A stretch of DNA of 64,000 nt from Vreelandella andesensis. Its GTDB lineage: Bacteria > Pseudomonadota > Gammaproteobacteria > Pseudomonadales > Halomonadaceae. The notes beneath the pieces were generated by a model, which saw only the letters and a program-made list of their open reading frames with translations, was not told the origin of the DNA and ran no database searches. The translations under genes were made by a program, and so were the position numbers. The stretch spans positions 124,001-188,000 of the forward strand of contig NZ_RZHG01000008.1 in the NCBI RefSeq assembly GCF_003989795.1, given 5' to 3'. Positions 9,986-18,996 of the stretch are shown in pieces (the first letter of the stretch is position 1; each line of letters starts with the position of its first letter).

Positions 9986-10645
9986 CTATTCGTCAGAATG
10001 ATAGAAACCATGCCGCAGAATGGCGTCTTCGACTGCCTCAGGCAGTAAATAACGAACGCTTCTGCCCTCTTTTAAACGCTCTCTTATATAAGTAGCCGAG
10101 ATCGCCATCATAGAAGGCAATGCCAGCATAAGAACTTTGCCATTCGGGCATTGCTTCAGTTCATCTGCACTATCGACTTCACGATCACCCACCAGTTCCC
10201 TTAACGCGTCAGGCCAAGGAACGTTATAGCCAGGCCGGTCAATGACCACGAGGTGCGCCAAGGAGAATATCTGTTTAACGTTGTGCCATTTAGTTAACTT
10301 CAGAAAGGCATCAAACCCGATAATCATCACCAGCGAAGCGCTATTGCCATACATTTGACGAAGCTCGATAAGTGTATGCACGCTATAAGAGCGCCCTTCT
10401 CGGCGTAGCTCACGGTCATCTGCCACTATGCTTGGCGTGTCGCTAATGCCTAACCTCAACAACTCGAAACGCTGTTCCGGTGATACCTGAGGCGTATCGC
10501 GCAGAGGCGGCTGAGGCGCGGGAATCATGTGCAGGCGATCAAGCCCCAGGGCTTCACGAACCTCAACAGCACTTCGTAAATGCCCTAGATGCACAGGGTC
10601 AAAGGTGCCTCCTAACATACCTATTTGCATGGGTGTTGAACTCAT
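9986..10645 (-). CDS. nadD: Nicotinate-nucleotide adenylyltransferase NadD
   Basis: Forms deamido-NAD from nicotinate mononucleotide and ATP, a step common to de novo and salvage NAD synthesis. The nucleotidyltransferase motif [13 protein letters not shown] is near residue 12 and [10 protein letters not shown] is near the C-terminus. The length of 219 aa is typical. ATG 10645 overlaps the proA stop by 4 bp; an internal ATG five codons on (MQIGMLGG) is an alternative. It sits in the conserved proA-nadD-rsfS-rlmH string. Confidence 0.95.
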   Translation of the reverse strand: MSSTPMQIGMLGGTFDPVHLGHLRSAVEVREALGLDRLHMIPAPQPPLRDTPQVSPEQRFELLRLGISDTPSIVADDRELRREGRSYSVHTLIELRQMYGNSASLVMIIGFDAFLKLTKWHNVKQIFSLAHLVVIDRPGYNVPWPDALRELVGDREVDSADELKQCPNGKVLMLALPSMMAISATYIRERLKEGRSVRYLLPEAVEDAILRHGFYHSDE

Positions 10646-11949
10646 TGCCTGACTTGTCCGTCTCCAAATACGATATATTTTTGCGTTGTGAGGCCCTCCA
10701 AACCAACCGGCCCCCGTGCGTGAAGCTTATCGGTTGAAATGCCTATTTCTGCCCCTAACCCATACTCGAAGCCATCTGCAAAGCGCGTAGACGCATTGAC
10801 GATAACCGAACTCGAGTCGACCTCAGCCATGAAACGCCTCGCTAGACTGATGTCTTGAGTCACAATGGCATCGGTATGGTGGGAGCCGTATTGTTCGATA
10901 TGCTGGATTGCTTCATCCATACCATCGACGACTCTAATCGCTAAAATAGGCGCAAGGTATTCAGCACCCCAATCTTCTTCAGTCGCCAACGCTGCGTGAG
11001 GCAGTAACGCCCGTGTACGCTCACAACCCCGCAGCTCGACACGGTGTTCAGCATACACACGCGCCAGCTCTGGCAGCACGATATCAGCAATCGGTGCGTC
11101 TACCAGTAGCGTTTCCATCGTATTGCAAGTGCCATAACGATGCGTCTTCGCGTTCACCGCGATGGCCATCGCTTTAGCGGGGTCTGCCGTGGTGTCGATA
11201 TAAACATGGCAAACGCCATCGAGGTGTTTAATAACCGGCACCGTTGCCTCGCGGGAAATGCGCTCGATCAGAGACTTTCCCCCTCTTGGAATAATGACAT
11301 CGACGTACTCAGGCATGCTAATCATCGCACCCACTGCAGCTCGGTCTGTAGTGGCAACAACTTGTACAGATTCAGGCGGCAAGCCCACATCGGCTAACCC
11401 CTCCTGGATACAGCTACTAATGGCAGCGTTTGACGCACTCGCCTCAGAGCCTCCGCGTAGCATACAAGCATTACCAGATTTTAAGCACAGGCTCGCAGCC
11501 TCAAGGGTAACGTTGGGGCGAGATTCATAGATGATGCCAATGACCCCTAACGGCACGCGCATTTTGCCAACTTGAATCCCGCTTGGCCGATAGCGCATAT
11601 CGTCAATTTCACCAACAGGATCTGGCAAAGCAGCCACTTGATGCAGGCCTTCGATCATGGCATCAATTCGCGCATCGTTAAGCGCCAAACGGTCTAATAA
11701 CGCATTGTCTAAGCCGGTCTCTTTACCCCGCTGCACATCAAGCGCATTAGCTTCTAGTAGTCGTTGTCTAGATGCCGCTAAGCGTGATGCCATTGCTTCC
11801 AGGGCACGATTTTTTAATCCCGTATCAGCACGGCGCAATTCCCGGGCAGCTGAACGAGCGCCTTGACCGAGCGCCTGGATATAAGCGGGCACATTCCCCG
11901 CAGCTAATTGCTGTTGGGCTACGTTTTGGCGTGGGTTTGAACCGCTCAT
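10642..11949 (-). CDS. proA: Gamma-glutamyl phosphate reductase ProA
   Basis: Second enzyme of proline synthesis: NADPH-dependent reduction of gamma-glutamyl phosphate to the semialdehyde. The aldehyde-dehydrogenase-like fold has its catalytic Cys in [12 protein letters not shown] and a conserved [13 protein letters not shown] segment. The length of 435 aa is slightly above the usual 415-420 because of a short N-terminal extension. It appears to be the first gene of the minus-strand run. The 188-bp gap to the divergent membrane-protein operon should hold its promoter. Confidence 0.96.
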   Translation of the reverse strand: MSGSNPRQNVAQQQLAAGNVPAYIQALGQGARSAARELRRADTGLKNRALEAMASRLAASRQRLLEANALDVQRGKETGLDNALLDRLALNDARIDAMIEGLHQVAALPDPVGEIDDMRYRPSGIQVGKMRVPLGVIGIIYESRPNVTLEAASLCLKSGNACMLRGGSEASASNAAISSCIQEGLADVGLPPESVQVVATTDRAAVGAMISMPEYVDVIIPRGGKSLIERISREATVPVIKHLDGVCHVYIDTTADPAKAMAIAVNAKTHRYGTCNTMETLLVDAPIADIVLPELARVYAEHRVELRGCERTRALLPHAALATEEDWGAEYLAPILAIRVVDGMDEAIQHIEQYGSHHTDAIVTQDISLARRFMAEVDSSSVIVNASTRFADGFEYGLGAEIGISTDKLHARGPVGLEGLTTQKYIVFGDGQVRQ

Positions 11950-12026
11950 ACTTTCTCCCTGTGATATCGCGTGTGCAAGGCAAGTTGCATTCTATGGTAG
12001 TGGTACTGAGTGTTTGGCAGTATGTT

Positions 12027-12047
12027 ACGTCATTAGGACGTTATAAT
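12027..12047 (+). promoter_or_regulatory. Candidate promoter/operator of the degenerate-GGDEF operon
   Basis: A perfect -10 hexamer TATAAT (12042-12047) sits 90 bp before the first gene. A perfect inverted repeat ACGTC-ATTAG-GACGT (12027-12041) lies immediately upstream. No good -35 box is found at 17 bp, which would suit an activated or repressed promoter. This is inference from sequence only. Confidence 0.35.
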
Positions 12048-12137
12048 GATGTTGTTAGTAACTACAATTTTGACGCCCGCGCGTTTAACAACGGCTCTAT
12101 GGGCAACCGCGAATTTAAGGGTGAATAGTAAGCCACC

Positions 12138-12995
12138 ATGCAAAGCAAGTACAAAATACGCCTACTAAGAGCCAATCTGATCACAGCGGCGATAGTATTA
12201 GCACTTTGGACATATACGGCGCAGCCAGTGGCTGCGTTGGCGCTATGGTTGTCAGCTGGCTGGCTACTTGTAACTGCGCTACTGCTCGATTTTAGCCACC
12301 GTCGCTCTAAAGGCCTATCTTGGCAAATGCTCACCGGCGTGCTGTTATTGAGTCTTATTGCCGCTGCTCCAGAACGTCATAGCTTTTTAATATGGGCCTG
12401 GCCGGCAATGTTTATGTTGCCCCAAAACCGCTGGGTAGCTACTTTTAACGCATTCGCTGCCCTGCTCAGCTGGTTATTAATCGCCCCGCTTCTTACCTTG
12501 CCCGAAGGGCTGTTACTTTTGGCTGCTCTGATTACGCTGGGCGTACTATCAAGCGCTAAAGCATGCCAGTTAATCGATATTAACGGCTCAGTTCGCAAAC
12601 GCCTTCGTCTTATCCCTGGATTTAACCTGTGGCCAAGCGGGCAACTATTGAGAGACCTAAGTCGCGAACAAACCCGCTCTGAACGTGAAGCTATCTATGC
12701 AGAGTTATTAATTATCCAAGTGAAACGTCATCAGCTTTGGTCGTCAGCACAAAAATTATGCAACCTCACACATAGCTTCGAACACGTTTATCGCTTAGAC
12801 AATCAAACGCTTGCCGCCTTAATGTTGTCGAATAATTCAAAAGAAGCTACCCACCGCCGCACGCTTCTATGTGCTGGACTCCCAGAAAAACAGCACACTT
12901 ATCACCAACCACTAATGGACATAGAGCTGTCTGGCCTCTCCGTCGAAGCACTAGTCCAACTCCCGCCTCAACAACGGGAAGATAAAGATGATTGA
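12138..12995 (+). CDS. Membrane protein with degenerate GGDEF-like domain (1)
   Basis: I recognise no named family for the whole 285-aa protein. Residues 10-140 form about five or six hydrophobic helices. The soluble end (about 158-280) looks like a heavily decayed diguanylate cyclase domain. IPGFNLWPSGQLLRDL resembles the usual LTGLxNRRxxxxxL opening, and VYRLDNQTLAALML occupies the place of the GGDEF hairpin, with DNQT instead of the catalytic signature. The metal-binding Asp residues are also absent, so no cyclase activity is expected. It overlaps the next gene by 8 bp, and that gene has the same layout. A sensor or scaffold role is possible but unproven. Confidence 0.72.
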   Translation: MQSKYKIRLLRANLITAAIVLALWTYTAQPVAALALWLSAGWLLVTALLLDFSHRRSKGLSWQMLTGVLLLSLIAAAPERHSFLIWAWPAMFMLPQNRWVATFNAFAALLSWLLIAPLLTLPEGLLLLAALITLGVLSSAKACQLIDINGSVRKRLRLIPGFNLWPSGQLLRDLSREQTRSEREAIYAELLIIQVKRHQLWSSAQKLCNLTHSFEHVYRLDNQTLAALMLSNNSKEATHRRTLLCAGLPEKQHTYHQPLMDIELSGLSVEALVQLPPQQREDKDD

Positions 12996-13920
12996 CCAAC
13001 CACTGCATCGGCACCTGATGACCTTTGCTTACACCGCCAGCGTCATCCTAGTAGCAGGCTATACGTACTGGCTGTATGGCCTGGGAAATTATCACGATCT
13101 TTTAGTGCCAATGTTTGTGGCACTGCTGTTACTTGCTGCGTTATTGATGCATTACAGTCAGGCGTTAAATCCTGTTCTACCCCGCGCTATTTTGCTGGGC
13201 AGTAGTTATGTCATTACCTTGTCCGCCTACTATTACCATCCTGACATCCCTGCTGTTTGGATCGGCCTTCCCACTGCTGCTGCGTTTTTTTTATTACCAC
13301 TATTAAGTGCATTATTATTAACCGCATTTTCTGGCCCTTTGTGGTGGTTACTAACTCACCAAAACAATGCTTCCACAGAGATTGTGATCGCTTACAGCGC
13401 TCTCATTCTTCTGCTGGCATTACCACCCTGGGAGCACGCACGTCAGCGGGCCTTGTTAAGAGCAACAGATCCGAACGACAATGATTGCGACGCTTATCAT
13501 ATCGATATGCTAATAGAGCGACTACACAATGAGTACCAACGAGCAGCGATGCTCGATAAACGCTTAGCGGTATTAGTCATGCATCTACCCCAGCTTGATA
13601 TGGCGGAAGAGCAATTTGGCCCTCGCGCACAAACTGCGCTATTGGGCGCTTTGTGCAACGAAGTCAATAGCCGTTGCCGTGACCACGACCTGTTAGGCCG
13701 CTCAAACAACGCTACTTTCTGGCTAGTGCTGCCCGACACAAGCGAAAGCGGAGCTATGTTGGTGCGCGAGCGGCTGCAACGCGCATTATCGCAACGTGTT
13801 TTAGTCGAAACGGGACAATTAGAAACCCGAATTGCTGTATGCCTACCACGCCAAAATGAGAGTTTTGAGCGCTACATAAATCGCTTGGAAGCACGCGCAA
13901 AAGCGTTATCTATCGTCTGA
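12988..13920 (+). CDS. Membrane protein with degenerate GGDEF-like domain (2)
   Basis: A 310-aa protein with about six hydrophobic helices in residues 10-148, then a soluble domain of about 140 residues whose spacing fits GGDEF. RLAVLVMHLPQL stands where LALLLIDIDHFK is usual. RCRDHDLLGRSNNATFWLVLP (residues 230-250) stands where the GGDEF loop and its following beta strand should be. The catalytic and metal residues are lost (SNNAT in place of GGDEF), so this is a pseudo-cyclase. Translation is probably coupled to the upstream gene (8-bp overlap). A DedA-PAP2 gene follows 27 bp later. The two neighbours may form a heterodimer, but this is inference. Confidence 0.75.
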   Translation: MIDQPLHRHLMTFAYTASVILVAGYTYWLYGLGNYHDLLVPMFVALLLLAALLMHYSQALNPVLPRAILLGSSYVITLSAYYYHPDIPAVWIGLPTAAAFFLLPLLSALLLTAFSGPLWWLLTHQNNASTEIVIAYSALILLLALPPWEHARQRALLRATDPNDNDCDAYHIDMLIERLHNEYQRAAMLDKRLAVLVMHLPQLDMAEEQFGPRAQTALLGALCNEVNSRCRDHDLLGRSNNATFWLVLPDTSESGAMLVRERLQRALSQRVLVETGQLETRIAVCLPRQNESFERYINRLEARAKALSIV

Positions 13921-13947
13921 TGCTTATTGATTGGAGCAGTATTTTTC

Positions 13948-15339
13948 ATGGCAGATATGCTTTTTTCCCTATCACTCTCACCTGCCATGTTACTCCTGAT
14001 GGTTGCACTGATTTCACTGCTAGAATCCCTCGCGCTGATAGGCCTTTTAGTGCCTGGAGTCGTGCTAATCACAGCAGCCGCCTCTTTGGCGGGACACCAA
14101 GCCATTGCTTTGCCCTGGCTAATCAGTGCTGCATTGCTGGGCGCTATTTTAGGTGATGGCATTAGCTACCAGCTTGGCTATCATCACCGCGAACAAGTGA
14201 CCAACCGCTGGCCGCTATCCATGCATCCTGAATGGCTCGAGCGCGGCGTACGTTTTTTTGAACGTTATGGTGTTCATTCGGTATTTATTGGTCGGTTTGT
14301 AGGCCCCGTCCGTCCTATTATTCCGCTGATTGCAGGCATGATGCGAATGCCACCCCGCACTTTTTTATGGGCTAACGTTACCTCAGCAGCCCTATGGGCA
14401 CCCGCTTACGTGTTACCTGGCTACTTACTAGGTAGAACCTGGCAACAACATCTCAATCTTCCCGCCAATATAGAAACGGCGGTGATTACGCTAGGCGTAT
14501 GCGTTGTCATAGTCGCGGTTATTTTTTCATGGGGAAGAGCACAGACTAGCCGACACGGCTTCGTCTACTTCACAATAGCGCGTCTTATTCGTCGAGTTCC
14601 GTTCATTCGCCGTTCGTGGCTCTCGATGAGCCTGAATGATGAAGTGCCGTTAGCCTCGCTACTCCTCTTCGTTATCACACTGGCAAGCGTTTCAGCCTGG
14701 ACGCTGCTCGTCATGAATCATCAAGGCCCGCTGTCAATAGATCTACAAGCTCAGCGCCTGTTTTACTGGTTAAGCAATGAGCCACTTCAGTTGATTAGTG
14801 TGGGCTTGGCTAAAATAGGGGACTCAGCTGGAATTACCGCCTTGCTTTTACCGTTGGCTGTTTGGCTGATACGTCACAAACGAATGGATGCTCTCTTTCA
14901 TTTGGCGGTAGCAATCGGAGGCATTGCGCTGCTCAACACGATAGGAAAAATGGTTTTCGGACGTATACGACCAGAAACACCAGATTACCTAACAGGTTCA
15001 TTTTCATACCCAAGTGCCCACACCTCCACAATTGTTGTTGTTGTTGGGTTAGCAGCTGCTTTCATTGCAGCAGAAGTACACCGCAAACAACGCATTTGGG
15101 TTTATTGGCTAGCCATTATTTTAGTCACGCCCATGGCGTTATCACGCCTGATATTAGGCGTCCATTGGCTAAGTGATTTGATTGGCGGCATACTTTTGGG
15201 CCTTCTGGTATGCGCGCTCATTCGTTTGAATTGGCAGCGACGCAGCAGAGCTCCTTTACCCCATTGCCCGTGGGGCAAACTGTTAACAGCCACCCTTGTG
15301 CTGGTAAGCCTGCGGGTTTTCCTGCTGCCACCTGTTTAG
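13948..15339 (+). CDS. DedA (VTT) - PAP2 phosphatase fusion membrane protein
   Basis: A 463-aa two-domain membrane protein. The N-terminal half (about 10-200) is a DedA/VTT domain: ESLALIGLLVPGVV, GDGISYQLGYHHRE and FIGRFVGPVRPIIPLIAGMMRM. The C-terminal half (about 235-455) is a PAP2 lipid phosphatase with all three motifs: KMVFGRIRP, SYPSAHTS and SRLILGVHWLSD. DedA proteins are reported to translocate undecaprenyl phosphate, and PAP2 enzymes dephosphorylate undecaprenyl pyrophosphate. The fusion could couple both steps of carrier recycling, which is inference. The frame is open from a TTG at 13927, but ATG 13948 has GGAG upstream and is preferred. It is probably co-transcribed with the two degenerate-GGDEF genes. 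Confidence 0.9.
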   Translation: MADMLFSLSLSPAMLLLMVALISLLESLALIGLLVPGVVLITAAASLAGHQAIALPWLISAALLGAILGDGISYQLGYHHREQVTNRWPLSMHPEWLERGVRFFERYGVHSVFIGRFVGPVRPIIPLIAGMMRMPPRTFLWANVTSAALWAPAYVLPGYLLGRTWQQHLNLPANIETAVITLGVCVVIVAVIFSWGRAQTSRHGFVYFTIARLIRRVPFIRRSWLSMSLNDEVPLASLLLFVITLASVSAWTLLVMNHQGPLSIDLQAQRLFYWLSNEPLQLISVGLAKIGDSAGITALLLPLAVWLIRHKRMDALFHLAVAIGGIALLNTIGKMVFGRIRPETPDYLTGSFSYPSAHTSTIVVVVGLAAAFIAAEVHRKQRIWVYWLAIILVTPMALSRLILGVHWLSDLIGGILLGLLVCALIRLNWQRRSRAPLPHCPWGKLLTATLVLVSLRVFLLPPV

Positions 15340-15355
15340 TAAATCAACGCAAAAC

Positions 15356-15982
15356 CTATCCTAGGGCCAGCCAAACACCTACGCCTATCATTAATGTTCC
15401 CGCTATGCGGTTAAGCAACCTGACGTTGCCGCTTTTACCCAGCGCATTACGCAGCGTTTTACCACCGGTCGCATAGACCAACATACTGGCGAACTCGATC
15501 ACTAAAATAACGGCAATCAGAAGCGTTAGCTGAGGGGCTAGTGGCCGCCCGCCATCTAAAAACGGCGGCAGCAGCACCATGAAAAAGGCCCATCCTTTGG
15601 GGTTGGCCACTGCCGTAACCAACCCCTGAATGGCTAGCTGCATCCGCCCAGCGGCAGGCCCCGCATTAAGCTCGTCAGGGATAGCCATGCGCCCCCTAGA
15701 GCGCCACATCATAATGCCCAGATACGCCAAGTACGCACCACCTACCCACTTAAACGCAACAAACAGCTCTGGCTGACGCAGCATTAACGCTGCCACACCA
15801 GCGCCCGCGGCGGCGGCCACAATGCCAACGCCAATTAGCTCGCCTATCATCATCCACAGCGTTCGCTTCACCCCCTGGGTCATACCCAGCACCATGGCCA
15901 GTGTCATACACATCCCTGGCGTTAATGAAACAAACAAAAACGTGGGAACAAACACTGACAGCGTAGCCCATGACATCATCAT
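15356..15982 (-). CDS. LysE/RhtB family amino-acid exporter
   Basis: A 208-aa, six-helix efflux protein. The family signature is PTFLFVSLTPGMCMTLAMVLGMTQG at the N-terminus, followed by the AYLAYLGIMMWRS segment. Members export amino acids such as lysine, threonine or homoserine lactone; the substrate cannot be read from sequence. The start codon overlaps the ubiX stop by one base (TAATG), so it is the third gene of an mpl-ubiX-lysE operon. It converges on the DedA-PAP2 gene. Confidence 0.92.
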   Translation of the reverse strand: MMMSWATLSVFVPTFLFVSLTPGMCMTLAMVLGMTQGVKRTLWMMIGELIGVGIVAAAAGAGVAALMLRQPELFVAFKWVGGAYLAYLGIMMWRSRGRMAIPDELNAGPAAGRMQLAIQGLVTAVANPKGWAFFMVLLPPFLDGGRPLAPQLTLLIAVILVIEFASMLVYATGGKTLRNALGKSGNVRLLNRIAGTLMIGVGVWLALG

Positions 15983-16644
15983 TACTCTTCCGTGTTGTTA
16001 TCGCTCTCAATATTGCTGGACGCGGTTTCATCTTTTTCCCCCCAGCGCGGCACAAGGCGATGGGGTATATCTAACTGGTTGAGTATCCTTGCAACCACAA
16101 AGTCGATTAAATCTTCTATCCGTTCTGGGCGATGATAAAAACCGGGAGCCGCAGGCAAAATCACCACTCCCAAACGACTTAACGCCAGCATGTGCTCTAA
16201 GTGAATGGGTGAAAATGGGCTTTCACGCGGCACCATAACTAATGTCCGCCGCTCTTTGATAGCAACGTCAGCGGCACGCTCAATTAAGTTATTGCTTGCG
16301 CCAGTCGCAACCGCTGACAGCGTGCCTGTTGAGCAAGGACAGATGACCATGGCAGAGGGAGCACCGGAACCCGATGCGACGGGCGCCATCCAGTCTTCAC
16401 GACCAAAACAGCGGATTTGACCGGGTTTAGCGCCACTTTTCTCGGTAAGTGCTTCTACTAAGCGTTTAGGCTGAGCAGGTAGCGATAGATCCGTCTCCGT
16501 GGCGATGACCATATGCGCTGCTTTAGAAATCATTACCCATACTTCGTGCCCAGCCGCCACTAATACGTCAATCAAACGAAGGCCATATTGCGCGCCTGAA
16601 GCACCTGTCAGCGCCACCGTTACCGGGGGGTTAAAATCGTTCAC
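15982..16644 (-). CDS. ubiX: Flavin prenyltransferase UbiX
   Basis: Makes prenylated FMN, the cofactor of the decarboxylase UbiD in ubiquinone synthesis. The flavodoxin-like fold shows VALTGASGAQYGLRLIDVL at the N-terminus, CPCSTGTLSAVATGASNNLIERAADVAIKE in the middle, and MVPRESPFSPIHLEHMLALSRLG. The length of 220 aa is slightly above the usual 190-210, with an acidic C-terminal tail. It overlaps mpl by 4 bp. Confidence 0.95.
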   Translation of the reverse strand: MNDFNPPVTVALTGASGAQYGLRLIDVLVAAGHEVWVMISKAAHMVIATETDLSLPAQPKRLVEALTEKSGAKPGQIRCFGREDWMAPVASGSGAPSAMVICPCSTGTLSAVATGASNNLIERAADVAIKERRTLVMVPRESPFSPIHLEHMLALSRLGVVILPAAPGFYHRPERIEDLIDFVVARILNQLDIPHRLVPRWGEKDETASSNIESDNNTEE

Positions 16645-18026
16645 TCAGCTTGCTCCTTAGCAGATAGCGCACTCAACAGCCGCTGATGAACGCCCTCAAA
16701 ACCACCGTTGGACATCACAACGATACGGTCGAGTGGTGACGCTTGAGTAACAACCGCTTGAACGAGCGCATCAATGTCGCCAAATAGTTCGGCACGCTCA
16801 CCTTGTTCAGCCACCAATGCCTCCATTGACCAGTCAAGTCCTGCCGGTTGAAACCAGAACACAGCATCCGCATCGACAACGCTGTCGTTCAGCCGAGCGC
16901 GTAGTGCGCCTAACCGCATGGTATTGGAACGCGGCTCAATCACCGCCAGCAACCGCCCTTTGGTAGTAGCTGCACGTAACCCTTTTAAGGTGGCCGCAAT
17001 CGCAGTTGGATGGTGGGCAAAGTCATCGATGACTTGTACCCCATCAACTTCTCCGATGACTTCCTGACGGCGGCGAGGCGTTTGAAAACGGGATAGCGCG
17101 GCGCAAGCGCGAGCAAGATTCACGCCGCAACGGCTCGCAGCGGCAAGGGCCGCAAGGGCATTACGCGCGTTATGTTCGCCGGTTAAGGTCCACTCGACCA
17201 CGGCGTCCTCTTCGCCGTTTTCACCGATATGTAGCACCTGAAAGCGGCTGCCATCAGCGCGTTCCAAGCGAAGCTGCCACTCGCTATTTTCTAACGTACC
17301 GAAATGCTCGACTGGCGACCACGCCCCCATTTTTAGAACGCGCGCCAACGCAGGCTGTTGATCAGCGACTAGCAGACAACCTTGGCTAGGTACGGTTCGC
17401 ACCAAGTGGTGAAATTGGCGTTCAATCGCAGCAAGGTCAGGAAATATATCGGCATGATCGAACTCTAAATTATTCATCACCGCAATCTGAGGACGGTAAT
17501 GAACAAATTTAGAGCGCTTGTCAAAAAACGCTGTGTCGTACTCGTCAGCCTCTACAATAAAGGGGCTTTCGTGATTACCTAAGCGTGCAGATACGCCAAA
17601 ATTACGTGGCACGCCGCCAATCAAAAATCCAGGCGTTAAGCCAGCGCTTTCCAACAGCCATGCTAAAAGGCTGGCAGTGGTGGTTTTGCCATGAGTGCCT
17701 GCAACGGCAATAACTTGCCTGCCAGGTAGTACGTGCTCCGCCAGCCATTGAGCGCCTGAAGTATAGGGCAAACCGCTATTTAGCAGCGCCTCAACTTCTG
17801 GATTACCCCGGGATAGTGCATTACCCACAATGACCAGTTCAGGTTCATCAGCAAGATTTTCGGCGCGATATCCTTCCATCAAGGTTATCCCCGCCTCCTC
17901 CAATTGGGTGCTCATGGGAGGATACACATTCGTATCTGAACCGCTTACCTGATGTCCTAACTCCCGCGCTAGTAACGCCAAGCTCCCCATAAAAGTGCCG
18001 CAGATGCCAATAATATGCAGACGCAT
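16641..18026 (-). CDS. mpl: UDP-MurNAc:L-Ala-gamma-D-Glu-meso-DAP ligase Mpl
   Basis: Peptidoglycan-recycling ligase that attaches recovered tripeptide to UDP-MurNAc. It is a Mur-ligase family protein with ATP-binding AGTHGKTTTASLLAWLLE and the middle-domain signature FIVEADEYDTAFFDKRSKF. The length of 461 aa matches Mpl. MurC resembles it, but the N-terminal MRLHIIGICGTFMGSLALLARELGH is characteristic of Mpl. It is the first gene of the minus-strand mpl-ubiX-lysE unit. Confidence 0.96.
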   Translation of the reverse strand: MRLHIIGICGTFMGSLALLARELGHQVSGSDTNVYPPMSTQLEEAGITLMEGYRAENLADEPELVIVGNALSRGNPEVEALLNSGLPYTSGAQWLAEHVLPGRQVIAVAGTHGKTTTASLLAWLLESAGLTPGFLIGGVPRNFGVSARLGNHESPFIVEADEYDTAFFDKRSKFVHYRPQIAVMNNLEFDHADIFPDLAAIERQFHHLVRTVPSQGCLLVADQQPALARVLKMGAWSPVEHFGTLENSEWQLRLERADGSRFQVLHIGENGEEDAVVEWTLTGEHNARNALAALAAASRCGVNLARACAALSRFQTPRRRQEVIGEVDGVQVIDDFAHHPTAIAATLKGLRAATTKGRLLAVIEPRSNTMRLGALRARLNDSVVDADAVFWFQPAGLDWSMEALVAEQGERAELFGDIDALVQAVVTQASPLDRIVVMSNGGFEGVHQRLLSALSAKEQAE

Positions 18027-18268
18027 AGGTGAAGCGCTCCTTACTTAACGAGTTAACTAGGCTGCTGAGACTAGCATGCAACGCTAACTTGCTCATCTAG
18101 TTCAACATCCCTATTGGCCACAAAGCTCAAGCCTAAGCTCCCCCAGAAGTGACAAAACGCACAGTTTGATGCAGGATGCAGCTACCTTTTTGCTCACGAT
18201 CTTTTCAATACGATCTTTCATACACACACTATCGCCGACCAATCTCAGTGTCGCCGTGGGAGCTTACG

Positions 18269-18655
18269 ATGCGTGTTTTAATTCGCTATTTCTTCAGAGG
18301 TGTCCGCCTGATTCTAGCCCCTGTCATGTTGATCTCGGAGAAGCTTTCAACCCCTAAATCCGTAGAGCGCACCGAGGAAGAACAAGCTAAAGTCGATGCC
18401 GCCTGCCAAGATCTTGCCCTTTATCAATTCCGAACATGTCCCTTTTGCATCAAAGTCCGTAAAGAGATTGCCCGTCTAGGCCTTAATATCGAGTTGCGCG
18501 ACGCTCAGCTAGATCCCGCCCATAAAAAAGCGCTTCAAGAAGGTGGTGGCAAGGTCAAGGTTCCCTGCTTAAAGATTAACCACGAAGACGGTCGGGAAGA
18601 GTGGCTTTACGAATCAGATGCTATTAACCGCTGGTTACACCAACATTTTGCTTAA
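18269..18655 (+). CDS. Glutaredoxin-like protein with N-terminal membrane segment
   Basis: A 128-aa protein. Residues 1-23 are hydrophobic and basic (MRVLIRYFFRGVRLILAPVM), probably a membrane anchor. The rest is a glutaredoxin/GST-N-like thioredoxin fold with CPFC at 57-60, cis-proline VPCL, and a C-terminal YESDAINRWLHQHF typical of this family. A thiol-disulfide role is likely, but the target is unknown. ATG 18269 follows GGGAG and is preferred over the longer frame from 18176. A hairpin follows the stop. Confidence 0.9.
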   Translation: MRVLIRYFFRGVRLILAPVMLISEKLSTPKSVERTEEEQAKVDAACQDLALYQFRTCPFCIKVRKEIARLGLNIELRDAQLDPAHKKALQEGGGKVKVPCLKINHEDGREEWLYESDAINRWLHQHFA

Positions 18656-18685
18656 CTATTTCGCTTAAACAACATTGATACAACT

Positions 18686-18717
18686 GCCGCTATTAAACTG
18701 AACAGCTAAATAGCGGC
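18686..18717 (+). terminator. Hairpin after the glutaredoxin-like gene
   Basis: Perfect 9-bp inverted repeat GCCGCTATT (18686-18694) and AATAGCGGC (18709-18717) with a 14-nt loop, 30 bp after the stop codon. There is no T-run, so it may be a weak terminator or an mRNA 3' stabiliser. Confidence 0.45.
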
Positions 18718-18832
18718 CTCCACCCCCCTACCTTCGTCTAACCACCTCTCTTTCTAAGACCGTACCCAGCCTTGTCATTCAGCAGATGAATGATCCCTCT
18801 CATTATTTCGATTGTATGACGCAACCCGTACT

Positions 18833-18870
18833 CTCTATGTTTATAAAGAACCTCTATGTTTATAAAGAAC
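18833..18870. repeat. Perfect 19-bp tandem duplication upstream of the transporter
   Basis: CTCTATGTTTATAAAGAAC occurs twice head to tail (18833-18851 and 18852-18870). The second copy runs into ATAG and so completes an inverted repeat. It may be two half-sites for a regulator or a recent slippage duplication. Confidence 0.75.
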
Positions 18871-18874
18871 ATAG
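18854..18874. promoter_or_regulatory. Operator-like inverted repeat upstream of the transporter
   Basis: Perfect palindrome CTATGTT-TATAAAG-AACATAG, 7-bp arms and 7-bp spacer, 122 bp before the binding-protein gene. It resembles a dimeric repressor or activator site. The adjacent LysR regulator is one candidate binder. Confidence 0.4.
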
Positions 18875-18996
18875 TGCTCTAAAAATAGCTGACAAGCTGA
18901 ACATGTCTGGTTTGCTGGTTTTCAAACGCACCTGGTTTTTAATCACACTAGGTTTGATCAGTGAAGTGAACAATAAACAATACAAAGGGAACAATT

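Larger units (their letters stand above)
18656..18996. other. Intergenic region before the dipeptide transporter
   Basis: 341 bp without a supported gene. It contains the hairpin at 18686-18717, a 19-bp tandem duplication at 18833-18870 and a 7-7-7 inverted repeat at 18854-18874. An AAAGGGA ribosome site precedes the next gene. Regulation of the transporter probably acts here. Confidence 0.6.

Noticed and set aside
12138..13920. Two GGDEF-like genes considered as one broken gene
   Set aside because: Each has its own membrane part and its own complete soluble domain, with a normal 8-bp overlap, so they are two separate genes.
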